A DNA stretch of 64,000 bases from Serendipita indica DSM 11827 (GCA_910890315.1 CAJVGD010000001.1:1178001-1242000); one strand, 5' to 3'; positions 10,861-22,185 are shown, counted from the stretch's first letter. Translations and numbers: made by a program. Notes: generated by a model from the sequence alone, not told the origin.

Positions 10861-12251
10861 ATGCTTCTCAGAGAATACACGCTCCTAGCAATCCTTGTGT
10901 CTCTTAACGCCGTAAATGCACTCTCGCTAGCCATTCGAATGCCCTCCGTGCTCTCAAAAGGCGGGGGTGGTCGAGGCGGAGGTGGATCTGGAGGTGGTAG
11001 AGGATCATCAAGCAGTAGTGGTGGAAGCCGCGGCCCAACTGGTAGCGATAGCGTCGATCTAGCGATTTGTCTGGCTCATCGTTTCTTCCAGGCGCAAATA
11101 CAGGACGAGGCTCAAGTGGGGATACAGGCCGTCCTGCTGTGTCGTTTTCCGCAAACGGCGTAAATGGAAGATCCGCAAACTACTTCTCATACGGTGGCGG
11201 CAAGCCATTCACGCTGCCTTCGTCTTCTGCCTTTGCCGGCCGCAGTATAGGTGGAGGAACGCGAAACCAGGTCGTTGGAACGCCTAGATATGCAAGTGGG
11301 TATCCATACTCTGTCAGCAGACCAGAGTACGACACCACACGGCGTGGTGTCTTCGGTCAACCGTTCCCATTCGGGTTCTACCCGGTCTACTGGGGATATC
11401 ACGGATATGGCGGTGAATATGCTGGAGGAGAAGGGCATAATGCACAATATAACCTCTCTGTCATCGCGGAACGGCCAGGCGGTAACCTCTCCTATGTAAA
11501 CCTCACACCAAAACAAGGCTCAACCCACGCCACAACCACGCGTAACGACTCATACTGGATGATTGGCGACTACGAGTCGGTGAGCACGATGCTCAGCCTG
11601 CTCGTTGATTCGACTTTGAAAACCTACGGGTGTGGTGCAGTGAATAGCACCATCCTTCCGTTCATTACCGTGCGTGCAGACGGTGGACCCCTCCAATACA
11701 ACACTTCCAACACGACGCTTGGGAATTCGACTCTTACCAATAATGGCACGGCACCCCCCTTCCGATTCGAGAATGTTATCCAATGGTACCGTGCAAGCTC
11801 TTTTGCGCTTGCATATCAAGGCTACAATAACACGTATGCATTCCCACCTTTGAACGAGACGACGTCTCCATCCGACTGGGCATCCTCGACACCCCTTCCA
11901 GACACACTGACGCAATCAGGCTTCCTACGCTGCGTCAACACGACAATCTCTGCTGCGCTTCCCATCATTGATGGCGAACCCAAAAAGAAACTGAGCACTG
12001 GCGCGGTGGTAGGCATCGTCCTTGGTTCCATCTTTGGGGCGGCGATCCTTGGAGTAGTGGCCTTTTTCGTGTGGAAAAAGTACGCCAAGAAGAAGGAGAA
12101 GAAAGAGTACAAAGCGGTGCCCGTAGGGCATGAAAGGAAGCTGAGTGAGGGCCCAGTCGTACACGAGAGTGAACGAACTGCAGTCGACGATGATACACTA
12201 CCTGCGTACTCTGGCAAGCCACTAGTTGATGATGCAAAAGAAAAGAAATAG
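10861..12251 (+). CDS. Tandem surface glycoprotein, copy 1
   Basis: Predicted type I single-pass membrane protein of 446 residues, exons 10861-11041 and 11092-12251. A signal peptide ('LLAILVSLNAVNA') is followed by a Gly/Ser linker into which the 50 bp intron falls. The ectodomain, roughly residues 70-365, has 'GGGTRNQVVGTPRYASGYPY', 'GQPFPFGFYPVYWGYHGYGG' and many Asn-X-Ser/Thr sites. Then comes a helix 'GAVVGIVLGSIFGAAILGVV', a Lys-rich stop-transfer segment and a tail with 'LPAYS', a possible WW-ligand LPxY motif. The ectodomain resembles uncharacterised proteins known only in mushroom-forming fungi. A cell-surface role is inferred; no enzyme motif is seen. Confidence 0.75.
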
Positions 12252-12852
12252 TGCTCCAGCTTTTCATAATTCCTCATTTGAGCTTTGTCTGCGCATCAAA
12301 CAGTGTATATTACCTCTACTTGAATGTATTATTTAATTTCATTTAGCTCTATTTGATATTGATACCAGGATGCAGGAGGCGAGAGGCAAGACCGGTAAGA
12401 TCCAGCCATTGCGCCATGCATCCTTAAATACACCTAGTTACAAAGGGAATCAAGTTCATTAGCCAAGTCTATCTTGTGAGCGCCGAGAGTAAAGGGAAAT
12501 CTTTGACATTTGATACCCAGGATTGACCTCTGAACTTGGGTGCCACCTTTGAGCGGGTATACAGAAAATTTGGTTAGAGAACAAGGGAACAAATCAATAG
12601 AGGCAGTATTTCTGCCAAAGATGAACAAACGTAGAGTAACAAAGAAGACATGGAGATTAACTCACGAGACTTGGGCAAGGGATGTAGATTAAGGAGTAAT
12701 CCCGGAACAACGGGCCTATCGACCATCCGCCGACCACATGGTTCAATACATCGCTGATGAAGTCCCTTGAGTTACCTTCACAGGAAGGCTGTAAGACCTC
12801 GGACAGCACAATCTAGGCCCGAGCCCACACTTGGAGCCGACACCCTCCCACA
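12252..12852. promoter_or_regulatory. Spacer and reduced promoter of copy 2
   Basis: The distal promoter blocks seen before copy 1 ('acttgggcaaggga', 'ccatccgccgaccaca') are present, but the proximal block with 'ggattcgc' is missing. The TATA-box position reads 'gctgtaag', which suggests a weakened promoter. Confidence 0.5.
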
Positions 12853-14032
12853 ATGCTTTTCAGAGAATACACACTTGTCGCCGTTCTTGTGTCTCTAAAC
12901 GCTGTAAATGCATTTTCGATAGCCATTCGAATGCCCTCTTTACTCTCAAAAGGTGGGGGTGGGCGGGGCGGCGGAATTGGAGGTGTCCACGGATCGCCAA
13001 ACAGTGGTAGTAGTGGAAGTCCCGGCTCAGTTGGTAGTGATAGCTTCGACCTAGCGGTTTATCCGGCTCATCGGTTTTTCAGGCGCAGGTACGGGACGAG
13101 GGTCAAGTGGAGATACAGGCCATCCTGCTGTGTCTTTTCCTGCAATCGGCGGAAATGGAAGACTCGCAAATTACTTCTCATACGGTGGTGGCAAGCCATT
13201 CATGCTGCCTTCGTCCTCTGCCTTTGCCGGCCGCAGTATGGGTGGAGGAACGCGAGACCAGATCGCTGGAACGCCTAGATATGCAAGTGGGTATCCATAC
13301 TCTGTCAGCAGACCAGAGTACGACACCACACGGCGTGGTGTCTACAGTCAGCCATTCCCATTTGGGTTCTATCCAATTTACTGGGGCTACCACGGATATG
13401 GTGGCGAATACGCTGGAGGAGAAGGACAAAATGTACAACACAACCTCTCAGTCATTGCGGAACGGCCAGGCGGTAACCTCTCCTATGTAAAGGTCACACC
13501 AAAAAGGGGTTCGCACTACGCCAAAACCGCAAGTGATGACATATACTGGATGATTGGTGACTACGAGTCGGTGAGCACGATGCTCAGCCTGCTCGTTGAT
13601 TCGACTTGGACAACCTACGGATGTGAGGTAGAGAATAGCACCATCCTTCCATTCATTACCGTGCGTGCAGACGGTGGACCCCTCCAGTACAACACTTCCA
13701 ATACGACGCTTGGGAATTCAACTCTTACTAGCAATGACACGGCACCCCCCTTCCGATTCGAGAATGTTATCCAATGGTACCGCGCAAGTTCTTTTGCACT
13801 TGCATATCAAGGCTACAACAACACGTATGCATTCCCACCTTTGAACGAGACGACGTCTCCATCCGACTGGGCATTCTCGACACCCCTTCCAGACAGACTG
13901 AAGCAACCAGGTTTCCTAAGCCGCGTCAATAGGACAATCTCTGCTGCGCTCCCCATTATCGATGGCCCAAAACCCAAACTGAGTACCGCCGAGGTGGTGG
14001 GCATCGTCATTGGTTCCGTCTTTGGGGAATGA
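12853..14032 (+). pseudogene. Tandem surface glycoprotein, copy 2, decaying
   Basis: Close relative of copy 1 with the same signal peptide and linker intron (exons 12853-13033 and 13083-14032, 376 residues). The ectodomain is intact in frame, but compared with copy 1 a single base is missing near 14027 in the membrane-helix region, where 'tttggggcggcgatc' has become 'tttggggaatgatc'. The protein ends at a TGA inside the helix. The old frame, readable to 14127, also has a shortened tail that lacks the acidic part. A secreted or poorly anchored product is possible if the gene is still expressed. With its reduced promoter, the copy looks to be on the way to becoming a pseudogene. Confidence 0.7.
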
Positions 14033-14647
14033 TCGTTGGATTAGTGGCCTTTTGCGGGTGGAAATTGTACGCTAATGGGAAGAGGAAAGCATACAAGGCC
14101 GTGGTCGACGCGAAAGAAAAGAAATAGTGCTGCAGACTTTCGTAATACCTCATTTGGGCTTGTTCTGCACATCAAATAATGTATATTCCCTGTATCTTCA
14201 TGTGATTTAGTAATTTAGCTCTACTTGATGCCCAGGATTGACCTTTAAAAGTGGTACCAGGTATGAGGAAAATCACGCCAGAGGGACGAATCCAACAATT
14301 GAGGCAGCAGTTCTGACAACAATGAGCAGACGTAGAGAGCGCGACGGGGATGACTTGCAAGAGCTGGACGAGGAGACGGACAGCTCTGACTGAGAGAGAG
14401 CGGACAACACAGATCTAGGAGTCACTCTGGGATAACCTTGATTAAACTGCGAATCCGGGCCAGTCGACCATCCGCCAACTCGAATCATCGCCATAAATCG
14501 AATTCTCCGCTACTCGCACTTGTTGAGTCGTAGAACTAACGCCTTGGAGAACGTGAAAACAACGGCATTGAGCGTAGAACCGATCCCGTTTTATGCCTGT
14601 TTTATGGTGGCGTGAGGCACCAAGGGCCCGGATTTCTGGGTTTCGCT

Positions 14648-14783
14648 GGTCGGAATTCGCATCGGGGACAAGGAGCGCCTGCTGGCGACGGACCAAACAG
14701 CTGAGCGACCGTCACAACAAGGTTGTTACAAGGGACCTATAAGACCGGAGCAACCTCGACCACACTCGAAGCCGACCACACCA
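14648..14783 (+). promoter_or_regulatory. Promoter module of copy 3
   Basis: Block 'ggtcggaattcgcatc' at 14648 and TATA box at 14738-14743, matching in order and spacing the modules before copies 1 and 4. Confidence 0.6.
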
Positions 14784-16283
14784 ATGTTGCTCAGACACTA
14801 CACGCTCCTGGCCATTCTCGTGTCTCTCACAGGTGCTAATGCACTCTCAATAGCTATTCGAATACCTTCTGTTCTCTCAAAAGGCGGCGGAGGTGGACAT
14901 GGGGGTGGGGGTGGACACGGCTCGTCGGGAGGACATGGTTCGTCGGGAGGCCATGGCAGTGGCAGCGGAGGAAGTCACAGTTCAGGATCAGGATCCAGCG
15001 GTGGTGGAAGTCATGGATCCACTGGTAGCAGTGGCTCCTCTGGCTCGCATCCATCCCCGGGCCCGAATGCTCACACGGGACGAGGGTCCAGCGGGGATAC
15101 AGGTCACCCTGCCGTTTCATTTGCTGCGAGCGGAGGTAATGGAAGATTTGCAAACTACTTCTCGTACGGCGGTGGCAAGTCTTTTACCCTCCCGTCGTCT
15201 TCCGCCTTTGCTGGACGCAAGATGGGAGGCGGAACACGAAAGGATATCGTAGGAACCCCGAGATATGCCAGTGGATACCCATACTCTGCCAACACAGCAG
15301 AGTACGATACCACTCGTCGCGGTGTCTACGGTCAGCCGTTCCCATTTGGATTCTACCCGATCTATTGGGGCTATCACGGATACGGTGGTGAATACGCTGG
15401 AGGAGAGGGATATCATGTACACTACAATGCCTCGGTGACCGCGGAACGACCGGGTGGCAACTTGTCCTACGTCCAACTCGCACCAAAGAACGGATCAACC
15501 TACGCCACAACGTCATTAAACGACTCATACTGGATGATTGGAGACTATGAGTCGGTCAGCACAATTCTCAGTCTGCTCGTCGATCCCTCGACGAATCTCT
15601 ACGGATGCGGTGCAGAGAACAGCACTATTCACCCTTTTGTTACTGTCCGTGAAGACGGTGGACCACTCCAATACAATATCTCTGTCTCTTCAAACGGCAT
15701 CTCCATCACTAACAACACCAATACGACCCTTGGTTCTCTCACCTCTACAAACTCGACACTCATTAATAATGGCACAACGCTTCCCTTCCGATTTGAAAAT
15801 GTTATCCAATGGTACCGCGCAAGCTCGTTTGCGCTTGCATATCAAGGCTACAACAACACGTATGCATTCCCACCTTTGAACGAGACGACATCTCCCTCCG
15901 ACTGGGCATCCTCAACGCCTCTCCCAAGCGCACTCACGCAGTCGTGGTTCTTGCACTGCGTGAACCTGACAATCACCTCTGCGCTCCCAATCCTCGATGC
16001 CAAATACGAATACGATCACAAACTAACCACCGGCGCGGTGGTGGGCATCGTCCTTGGCTCCCTCTTGAGCGCGGTAATCCTCGGAGCAACCGCCCTTGTG
16101 TGGTGGAAAGATCGTCAGAAGGAGAAGAAGGAGAAAGAGTACAAGGCTGTGGAAACGGGAGATGAAAATAAGTTGAGCGATGGTCCAGTTGTGCACGAGA
16201 GCGAGCGAACAATCGTCGAAGACGAGATGCCAACCACGTATTCTAACAAGCCACTGGTTCAAGATGCAAGTGAAAAGAGGTAG
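14784..16283 (+). CDS. Tandem surface glycoprotein, copy 3, intronless
   Basis: A 499-residue single-exon member of the same family. The signal peptide is 'LLAILVSLTGANA', and the Gly/Ser/His linker is longer than in the other copies. The conserved ectodomain has 'GGGTRKDIVGTPRYASGYPY' and a ~20-residue insert rich in Asn-Thr ('NNTNTTLGS') shared with copy 4. Then follow the membrane helix 'GAVVGIVLGSLLSAVILGA' and a basic/acidic tail with 'PTTYS'. Where copies 1, 2 and 4 have a ~50 bp intron, this copy has a continuous coding stretch ('SSGSHPSPGPNAHTGRG') alignable in part to the intron of the others. A TATA box ('ctataag') sits at 14738, 46 bp before the ATG. Confidence 0.75.
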   Translation: MLLRHYTLLAILVSLTGANALSIAIRIPSVLSKGGGGGHGGGGGHGSSGGHGSSGGHGSGSGGSHSSGSGSSGGGSHGSTGSSGSSGSHPSPGPNAHTGRGSSGDTGHPAVSFAASGGNGRFANYFSYGGGKSFTLPSSSAFAGRKMGGGTRKDIVGTPRYASGYPYSANTAEYDTTRRGVYGQPFPFGFYPIYWGYHGYGGEYAGGEGYHVHYNASVTAERPGGNLSYVQLAPKNGSTYATTSLNDSYWMIGDYESVSTILSLLVDPSTNLYGCGAENSTIHPFVTVREDGGPLQYNISVSSNGISITNNTNTTLGSLTSTNSTLINNGTTLPFRFENVIQWYRASSFALAYQGYNNTYAFPPLNETTSPSDWASSTPLPSALTQSWFLHCVNLTITSALPILDAKYEYDHKLTTGAVVGIVLGSLLSAVILGATALVWWKDRQKEKKEKEYKAVETGDENKLSDGPVVHESERTIVEDEMPTTYSNKPLVQDASEKR

Positions 16284-16489
16284 TCTTGCAAGCTTTTGAT
16301 TATTTGCTCCTTATTCTGGGCTCTGTGTAGACGCATCGAACATCTATGTATATTAAATGTCTATACCAAAAGGCATTCCACTTTGCATGACACTTGTCAG
16401 CACGCGCAATCCATGTTGTGTTTGACCCGCCGATTTATGGTGCAAGCATGGGAAGCGCACGAATGGACGAAGAGTGCGTGAAAAGGAAT

Positions 16490-16700
16490 ATGATACCAGA
16501 CGTCGTGGTGTCGACAGTCGGCCATGACCCTTCGGACAGTGTGACGATCGCATCTGTACGGACAATCCTCGACGCCAGACTGAGCATGTACCGGGCGTAC
16601 TAGTGGACCTCACAGCGCGGATTTAATCTTGAGCGCAATCTATATACTCTAGCAAGCCACTAGTTAGAGATTCAAAATGTTGATTATTCAATAGTTTGGT
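16490..16700 (+). pseudogene. Relic of a fifth tandem copy
   Basis: Two short stretches match the gene family. At ~16494-16535, 'cgtcgtggtgtcgacagtc' parallels the 'cggcgtggtgtctacagtc' of copy 2's ectodomain. At ~16640-16680, 'tactctagcaagccactag' parallels the tail-coding 'tactctggcaagccactag' of copy 1. Most of the gene between them is gone. This is the eroded remains of a copy that stood between copies 3 and 4. Confidence 0.55.
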
Positions 16701-16981
16701 TGTTTCTTTGTAGGCACACTGAACACTGTGGACAGTACCTGTCCTCCAAGCTTGTACAACCTTATGATCAAGGATGATTCTGAGGCGATGTGCGGAATCA
16801 GTCCAGTTGACCATCCATCACGCCAAGCCAGGGCGGCGTCGATCTCGGGCGCTCCTTGCTCGTAGTTCTAGTTCTGCGTAGCTGGTGCTAAAAAACATGA
16901 TTTTAATCAAGCTGGACCGAGAACCAGTTATACTCCATCCCAATTTTTTCTACAGGCATTCGAGCCACTGAGGATATTTTT

Positions 16982-17127
16982 GGTTGGAATTCGCGTCGGC
17001 GTTGAGAGCGCCTTTCGGCGATGGGCAACAGCCACGTCGAAATAGCGCCGGTCTCTCAAGCGACCTATAAAACCTGGGCTACAAGGGATTTACCCGAATC
17101 ATACCAACCTGGAAGCTCCTACACGCA
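16982..17127 (+). promoter_or_regulatory. Promoter module of copy 4
   Basis: Block 'ggttggaattcgcgtcggcg' at 16982, shared 'gagcgcc' spacing and a TATA box ('ctataaaa') at about 17065, some 60 bp before the start codon. Confidence 0.6.
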
Positions 17128-18595
17128 ATGCTGCTCAGAGAGTACACGCTCTTCGCCATTCTTGTGTCTCTTGCAAGTGTAAATGCCCTTTCACTAGCCA
17201 TTCGAATGCCCTCCGTGCTCTCAAAAGGCGGGGGTGGTCGAGGCGGCGGCGGATCTGGAGGTGGTAGAGGATCGTCAAGCAGTGGTGGCGGTAGAAGTCG
17301 CGGATCAATTGGTAGTGATAGTGTCGATCTAGCGGCTTGTCTGGCTCATCGTTTCTTCAGGCGCAAATACAGGACGAGGACTGAGTGGGGACACAGGCCA
17401 CCCTGCTGTGAATTTCCCGGCAAATGGGAGAAATAGAAGATTTGCAAATTACTTCTCGAAGGGTGGCGGCAAGCCATTCACTCTCCCTTCGTCATCCGCC
17501 TTTGCTGGACGCAAGATGGGTGGTGGAACGCGGAAGCAAATCGTCGGCACACCGAGATATGCAAGCGGTTATCCATACTCTGTCAGCACAGAAGAGTACA
17601 ATACCACACGGCGAGGTGTCTACGGCCAGCCATTCCCATTCGGGTTCTATCCAATCTACTGGGGCTACCATGGATATGGTGGCGAATACGCTGGAGGAGA
17701 AGGACAGAATATACAGTACAATCTCTCGGTTATCACGGAGCGACCAGGGGGTAATCTGTCCTATGTCCACCTCGCGCCAAAAAACGGTTCGTACTACGCC
17801 ACAACTACGCGTACGGACTCATACTGGATGATTGGCGACTACGAGTCGGTCAGCACAATTCTCAGCCTGCTCGTTGATCGCGCATCAAAGCCCTACGGAT
17901 GTGGCGCGGAAAACAGCACCATTCTCCCATTCATTACCGTGCGTGCAGACGGGGGCCCACTCCAATACAACATTTCACTATCTCCAAACGGCATCTCCGT
18001 CAATAATAATACCAACACGACTCTTGGCTCTCATACTTCTGCAAACTCAACACTCAATAATAATGGCACAATGCTGCCTTTCCGATTTGAGAATGTGATC
18101 CAATGGTACCGCGCAAGTTCATTTGCGCTTGTACATCAAGGCTACAATAACACGTATGCATTCCCACCTTTGAACGAGACGACGTCCCCATCCGACTGGG
18201 CATCCTCAACACCCCTTCCATATGATGTAGATCACTCGCCTTTCATGCACTGTCTCAACCTCACAATCTACTCTGCACTCCCCATCCTTGATGCCGAGCC
18301 CAAACGCACACTGAGCACTGGAGCACTGGTGGGCATCATCCTTGGTTCGCTTTTCGGAGCAGCAGCCATTGGAGGAATCAGCTTCTGGTTGTGGAATAGA
18401 CACGTCCAGAAAAAGGAGAAGAAGAAGTACAAGAAACAATCCAAGAAATGGAAAAAGGAATACAAGGCTGTATCCACAGAGCATGAGAGAAAGTCGAGTG
18501 ACGGTCCAGTCGTGGATGACGATGAGCGCACGATAGTCGAAGACCATATGCCACTCACATACTCTGACAAGTCACTGGTACCAAATGCAAAGTAA
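17128..18595 (+). CDS. Tandem surface glycoprotein, copy 4
   Basis: A 472-residue member of the family, exons 17128-17311 and 17361-18595 with a 49 bp linker intron ending 'tttcttcag'. It has a signal peptide, a Gly/Ser linker, the conserved ectodomain ('GGGTRKQIVGTPRYASGYPY', 'GFYPIYWGYHGYGG'), the Asn/Thr insert shared with copy 3, a helix 'GALVGIILGSLFGAAAIGG', and a longer Lys-rich juxtamembrane stretch than its siblings. The tail 'PLTYSDKSL' keeps the spacing of the tyrosine motif. The reading frame is intact. Confidence 0.75.
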
Positions 18596-18959
18596 GCGCC
18601 TAACTATTGGTTCCTTATTGGGTGTGTGTACGCGTCAAACAACTATGTATACTATGTCTCTGTATAGCTCCAAAGTATCCAGCCTTCGTAATACTCAAAG
18701 TCTGCCCCTGAGTTCGCTATGAGAGGTACTCTCATTACAGGGCTAATCTGAACGAACTAGAAACCTCTGAATGAAACTAGGATATATACATCCCTTCGTC
18801 TACGAAAGTGTATCGTCGTCACTGGAAGCCAGGTGGTCGTTATGTTGGTGTATAGCAAGCAGAATAAATGGTCGTCGACATCGGACAGCGTTCTGTCGGA
18901 GCTGAATAGGCGGACAGTGCATACCCAAAGTCTTCTAGTAGGATGCCCCGGGGTCGATT
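18596..18959. other. Spacer
   Basis: 3' UTR of copy 4 and the downstream region of the minus-strand shugoshin gene. Nothing else is recognised. Confidence 0.5.
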
Positions 18960-21719
18960 TCAGACTGCGACATCGTTCGGCGTCTCTCGTGCCCGCTCTC
19001 GTTCTCTTTCCCGTTCCTCCTCTCTTAGACGTTCCTTTTCACGTTCTCTCCGCGCACCCGAAGTGATACCTGAAGTAATCTCCTCTCTAAGTCGCTCTCT
19101 CGCTGCGCCAGGAGCCATGCGAAGTGCCGCTGTAGTCCGTGCGACAGCCACTGAGATGGTCTCCGAAGCAGACGATGCGCTCGGTGGGGCACTCCCGACA
19201 ATGGGGTTGGCGCCCCGTGACAAGATGCTGGGACCTCGAAGGCCTTGAAGGCCCGAAAAAGTGTATCGCGACTGATTCGGTGCAGGCGTCGATTGCTTGG
19301 TATTGCCTGGTTGGTCCTCCTCGCTGTCATCATCGTCATCGTCACTTAAGTCTCCAAATCTCCGAAATGGTGCTGTCCGCCGTCGCTTGCGGTCGATGTC
19401 GATAGGTTGTGGCATTTCACCTGTTACTGTCCCGCTCGCTATGCGAGTTTCGCCTTCATTGGAGACCAATGAGGCCGTAGAATCATTCACAACGTCACCA
19501 ATAAGAGATATGCTTCCCTTTTTGCGCCGAGGAGGTTTCTGGGCAGCCTGGAGACTCGTCGTAGTGAAGGATCCAGAGGAAGAGGGTGCAGAAGATGATG
19601 ATTGTGGACCAGGATCAGGCTTCCGCATTTTACTACGAACTCGTTAGTAATAACAAAGGAAAGCGATCACGCTGATGTACCTGAGTAGACTGGGTTCCTT
19701 GTAATTGACGCTTTTCCTTTGTCTACCAGATTCACGCCTCCCGAGCTCAGCACCGACTGACTCGGGTTTGGCGTCGACAGGAACATCTTCGTCAGCAAGA
19801 GGAATCTTCACGTCCTTGTCAGAAGAGGGAAGTGGTAGAGGAGCAGGCGGAGCTGGAGGTTTCGGTCGCGTAGAGAGTCGTTCCAGCTTGGCAGCGAGGC
19901 CAGCAACAGACAGTGGAGGAATTCCATTCTCGGCAGATTTCACAGAGGGCGCGGGCTTCCCAATTCCGATACCAACACTGATCTTTGGCTTTTCGTCCGT
20001 AGGCCTGATGACCAAAGGTGGTGTAGTTCGCTCGTTTGTAACATCGCGTAGGCTGTCTTTGCTCTCTCGATCCTTCAGAATGGTATCGATACTGCTCTTC
20101 TCCTGCAAGACCATGCCAGTGTGCACTGGTCCCGTATCACGGCGGCGCTCCTGGCGCTTTCGGGAAGTAGCAGGTTTCGGCGCAGCAGAGAATATGTCAT
20201 CTCCATCTTCCGGTTCCTTGCGTTTCATAGCTCGCTTTCCTACAACGCTATCGCTTTCGATCCCGAGCAAACCTTCCGCTACAGGCATCTTTTCACCCGA
20301 CTCGGCGTCATCATCCTCGTCTGACTGGTCTTCTGAATCCACGATACCAAAGTCTAATTGACGACGTGTGAGCGATATCTTCTTTGTTGGCGGGGGAGAG
20401 AGAGCAGGGTTGGCTGAGAGGACGGGCGACATCGGGATAGATTTGGTCGACGTGGCTGGTGACACCCCTGGAGGCGCGAGCATCGATCTAGACCTCGGTG
20501 GAGTGGATGGTACGTCCTTTGCAGAAAGTGGAGTAGGATACGACCCCTGTCCTGCCTTGGACTCCAACGAGGGGATCTCGACAGAGACAGGCATGGCCGT
20601 ATTCTTCGCAGGAGGCACGCCAAACTTGTCTTGTTCCGTCATCAGGAGGCCGCTTGGTCGACGTGAGATTCGTCTAAGTCCGTTGAGCTTAAAAGTCATA
20701 TGAGGAATCTCGTCTTTGCTCTCCGGAAGCTTCTCTACAGCTGGCGTTGCAGCTGGTGCCACTGAAGGCGGCCCCTTGTCATCCTTTGGTGATTGGGTAG
20801 GGCTTGGTGACAGGGCTAGGTTTTCCACCGAAGAGATGCATGCAGTGAGGGGCGAGCTGCCGTTGGTGATTTCCATGGAGAGTGGAACGGACGATCTTCG
20901 GTTTTCCTCTTGACCAGGTGGTGGAGTCTTAGTGGTCTCTGCGGCCGTACCGGAGGTGGGTGTAGAGCCTGTGCTACGGTGTCGGCTCACTGGAGTGACA
21001 GGATCGGGTGGTGGAGAGTATGCCGTACGCCGAGAGGACCGTGGAGAGGTCGATTCCTCTGCAGCTTCAGCGAGTGTTTCGAACTCTGGCGGTCTAGCAA
21101 GCCTCGCGATTGGGGGTGCAGGTATCTTGGGAAGGCGGTTTCGAGCAGCCGCAGCCTGTTCACGAAGTGGATTGGTCCCAGCAGATTTCCCAATGCCAAA
21201 TTCATCCCGCAGGGAAGTGATTTGACTATAAAATAGCTGTGTCTGTTCGAGGAATCGTCAGCCATTTGCCCTCGACGTCGGCACAGGTAAATTATGACTT
21301 ACTGCAGCCTCCGCTTCCATATATAGTCTCCTACTCTTCTCTTGTTCACTTTCCAGCTTGCGTGATAGACTCAACTCGGATGCGCGAAGGCGCAGATTGT
21401 CGATGTTGAGCTCAGCTATCTTCGAGAGAAGCTCTTCAATACGAACATTGAGTGAAGAGTTGAGTCTTTAGAATCGTAAGCATATGTAGACTCCGTTGTT
21501 AATGCCAAAATGCCAGGAAAAACAAGATGGTGGCTACGGACTTTGCAATGTGTTTATTGACCAGGAGGTACTTCTTCTTGACTGAACCGGGAAAGAAATC
21601 AGCGGAGGTGAAAAGGTATGTGCTGAAGAAGTGGACTATAGGCACGTACAATTCTCAAATTCCTCCAAGGCATTGCTTTGACGCGCTCCAAGACTATTAC
21701 GCGAGTCTCGCCGCGACAT
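18960..21719 (-). CDS. SGO1: Shugoshin
   Basis: Protector of centromeric cohesin: it recruits PP2A and binds phosphorylated histone H2A at kinetochores. Five exons (21719-21650, 21581-21542, 21465-21303, 21242-19681, 19632-18960) give 835 residues, frame intact. The N-terminus reads 'MSRRDS', then 'ALEEFENFKKKYLLVNKHIA' and the coiled coil 'RIEELLSKIAELNIDNLRLR', the shugoshin N-terminal domain. A long disordered Ser/Pro middle follows. The C-terminal basic SGO motif 'GRQRKSVNYKEPSL' is joined by splicing across 19680-19633 to 'SKMRKPD'. After it come ~215 residues ending in an Arg/Glu repeat tail. The short 40 bp exon is easy to miss. It faces the BRCT gene across 466 bp. Confidence 0.92.
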
Positions 21720-22185
21720 TTGGGACTCCCAGCAAAATTAGTCTAAATATCGAAGGGAAAAGGGTTATCTGGTAGAGGTTCAAGGCCAACGAGCGGCGTG
21801 GCTTGGACACGGACGGGTCGAGGTGAGTTGGTCGGTGGTGGCTATTCTGCGCGCGACCGCGGAGTTGAAAGCTCCGTTACGCACAGAGACTATACATAAT
21901 ATGAAGGAATAAAAGAGCAATTTGACTTTGTGGTAAGACTCGTGAATGACAATGGTGAGAGAACTGGCCCCAGCCAAGATCCAAAAGTTTTAATCCAACA
22001 CTTATTATACTATATTTCAGGCTAGTTGTCCTCATCCGAGACCTCATAGGTGGAGCCGTGTTGTCTGCGGAGTTTGAACCCGTTTAGAGCTTGCCGTGAC
22101 CACTACTACCTCCTCAGACGCGTCACGCCTGTAATTCGACGCGTGTCTAATATCAAAGAACGCGTATCGTCGATTATATTTACTC
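21720..22185. promoter_or_regulatory. Shared upstream region of shugoshin and the BRCT gene
   Basis: Divergent intergenic region between two genes with chromosome-type domains. No clear TATA box or repeat was found. Confidence 0.5.

Noticed and set aside
11042-11091. Frameshift pseudogene reading of tandem copies 1, 2 and 4, where the first frame breaks after ~60 codons
   Set aside because: A normal-sized intron with GTAG donor, pyrimidine tract and CAG acceptor restores the frame in all three copies at the same place.
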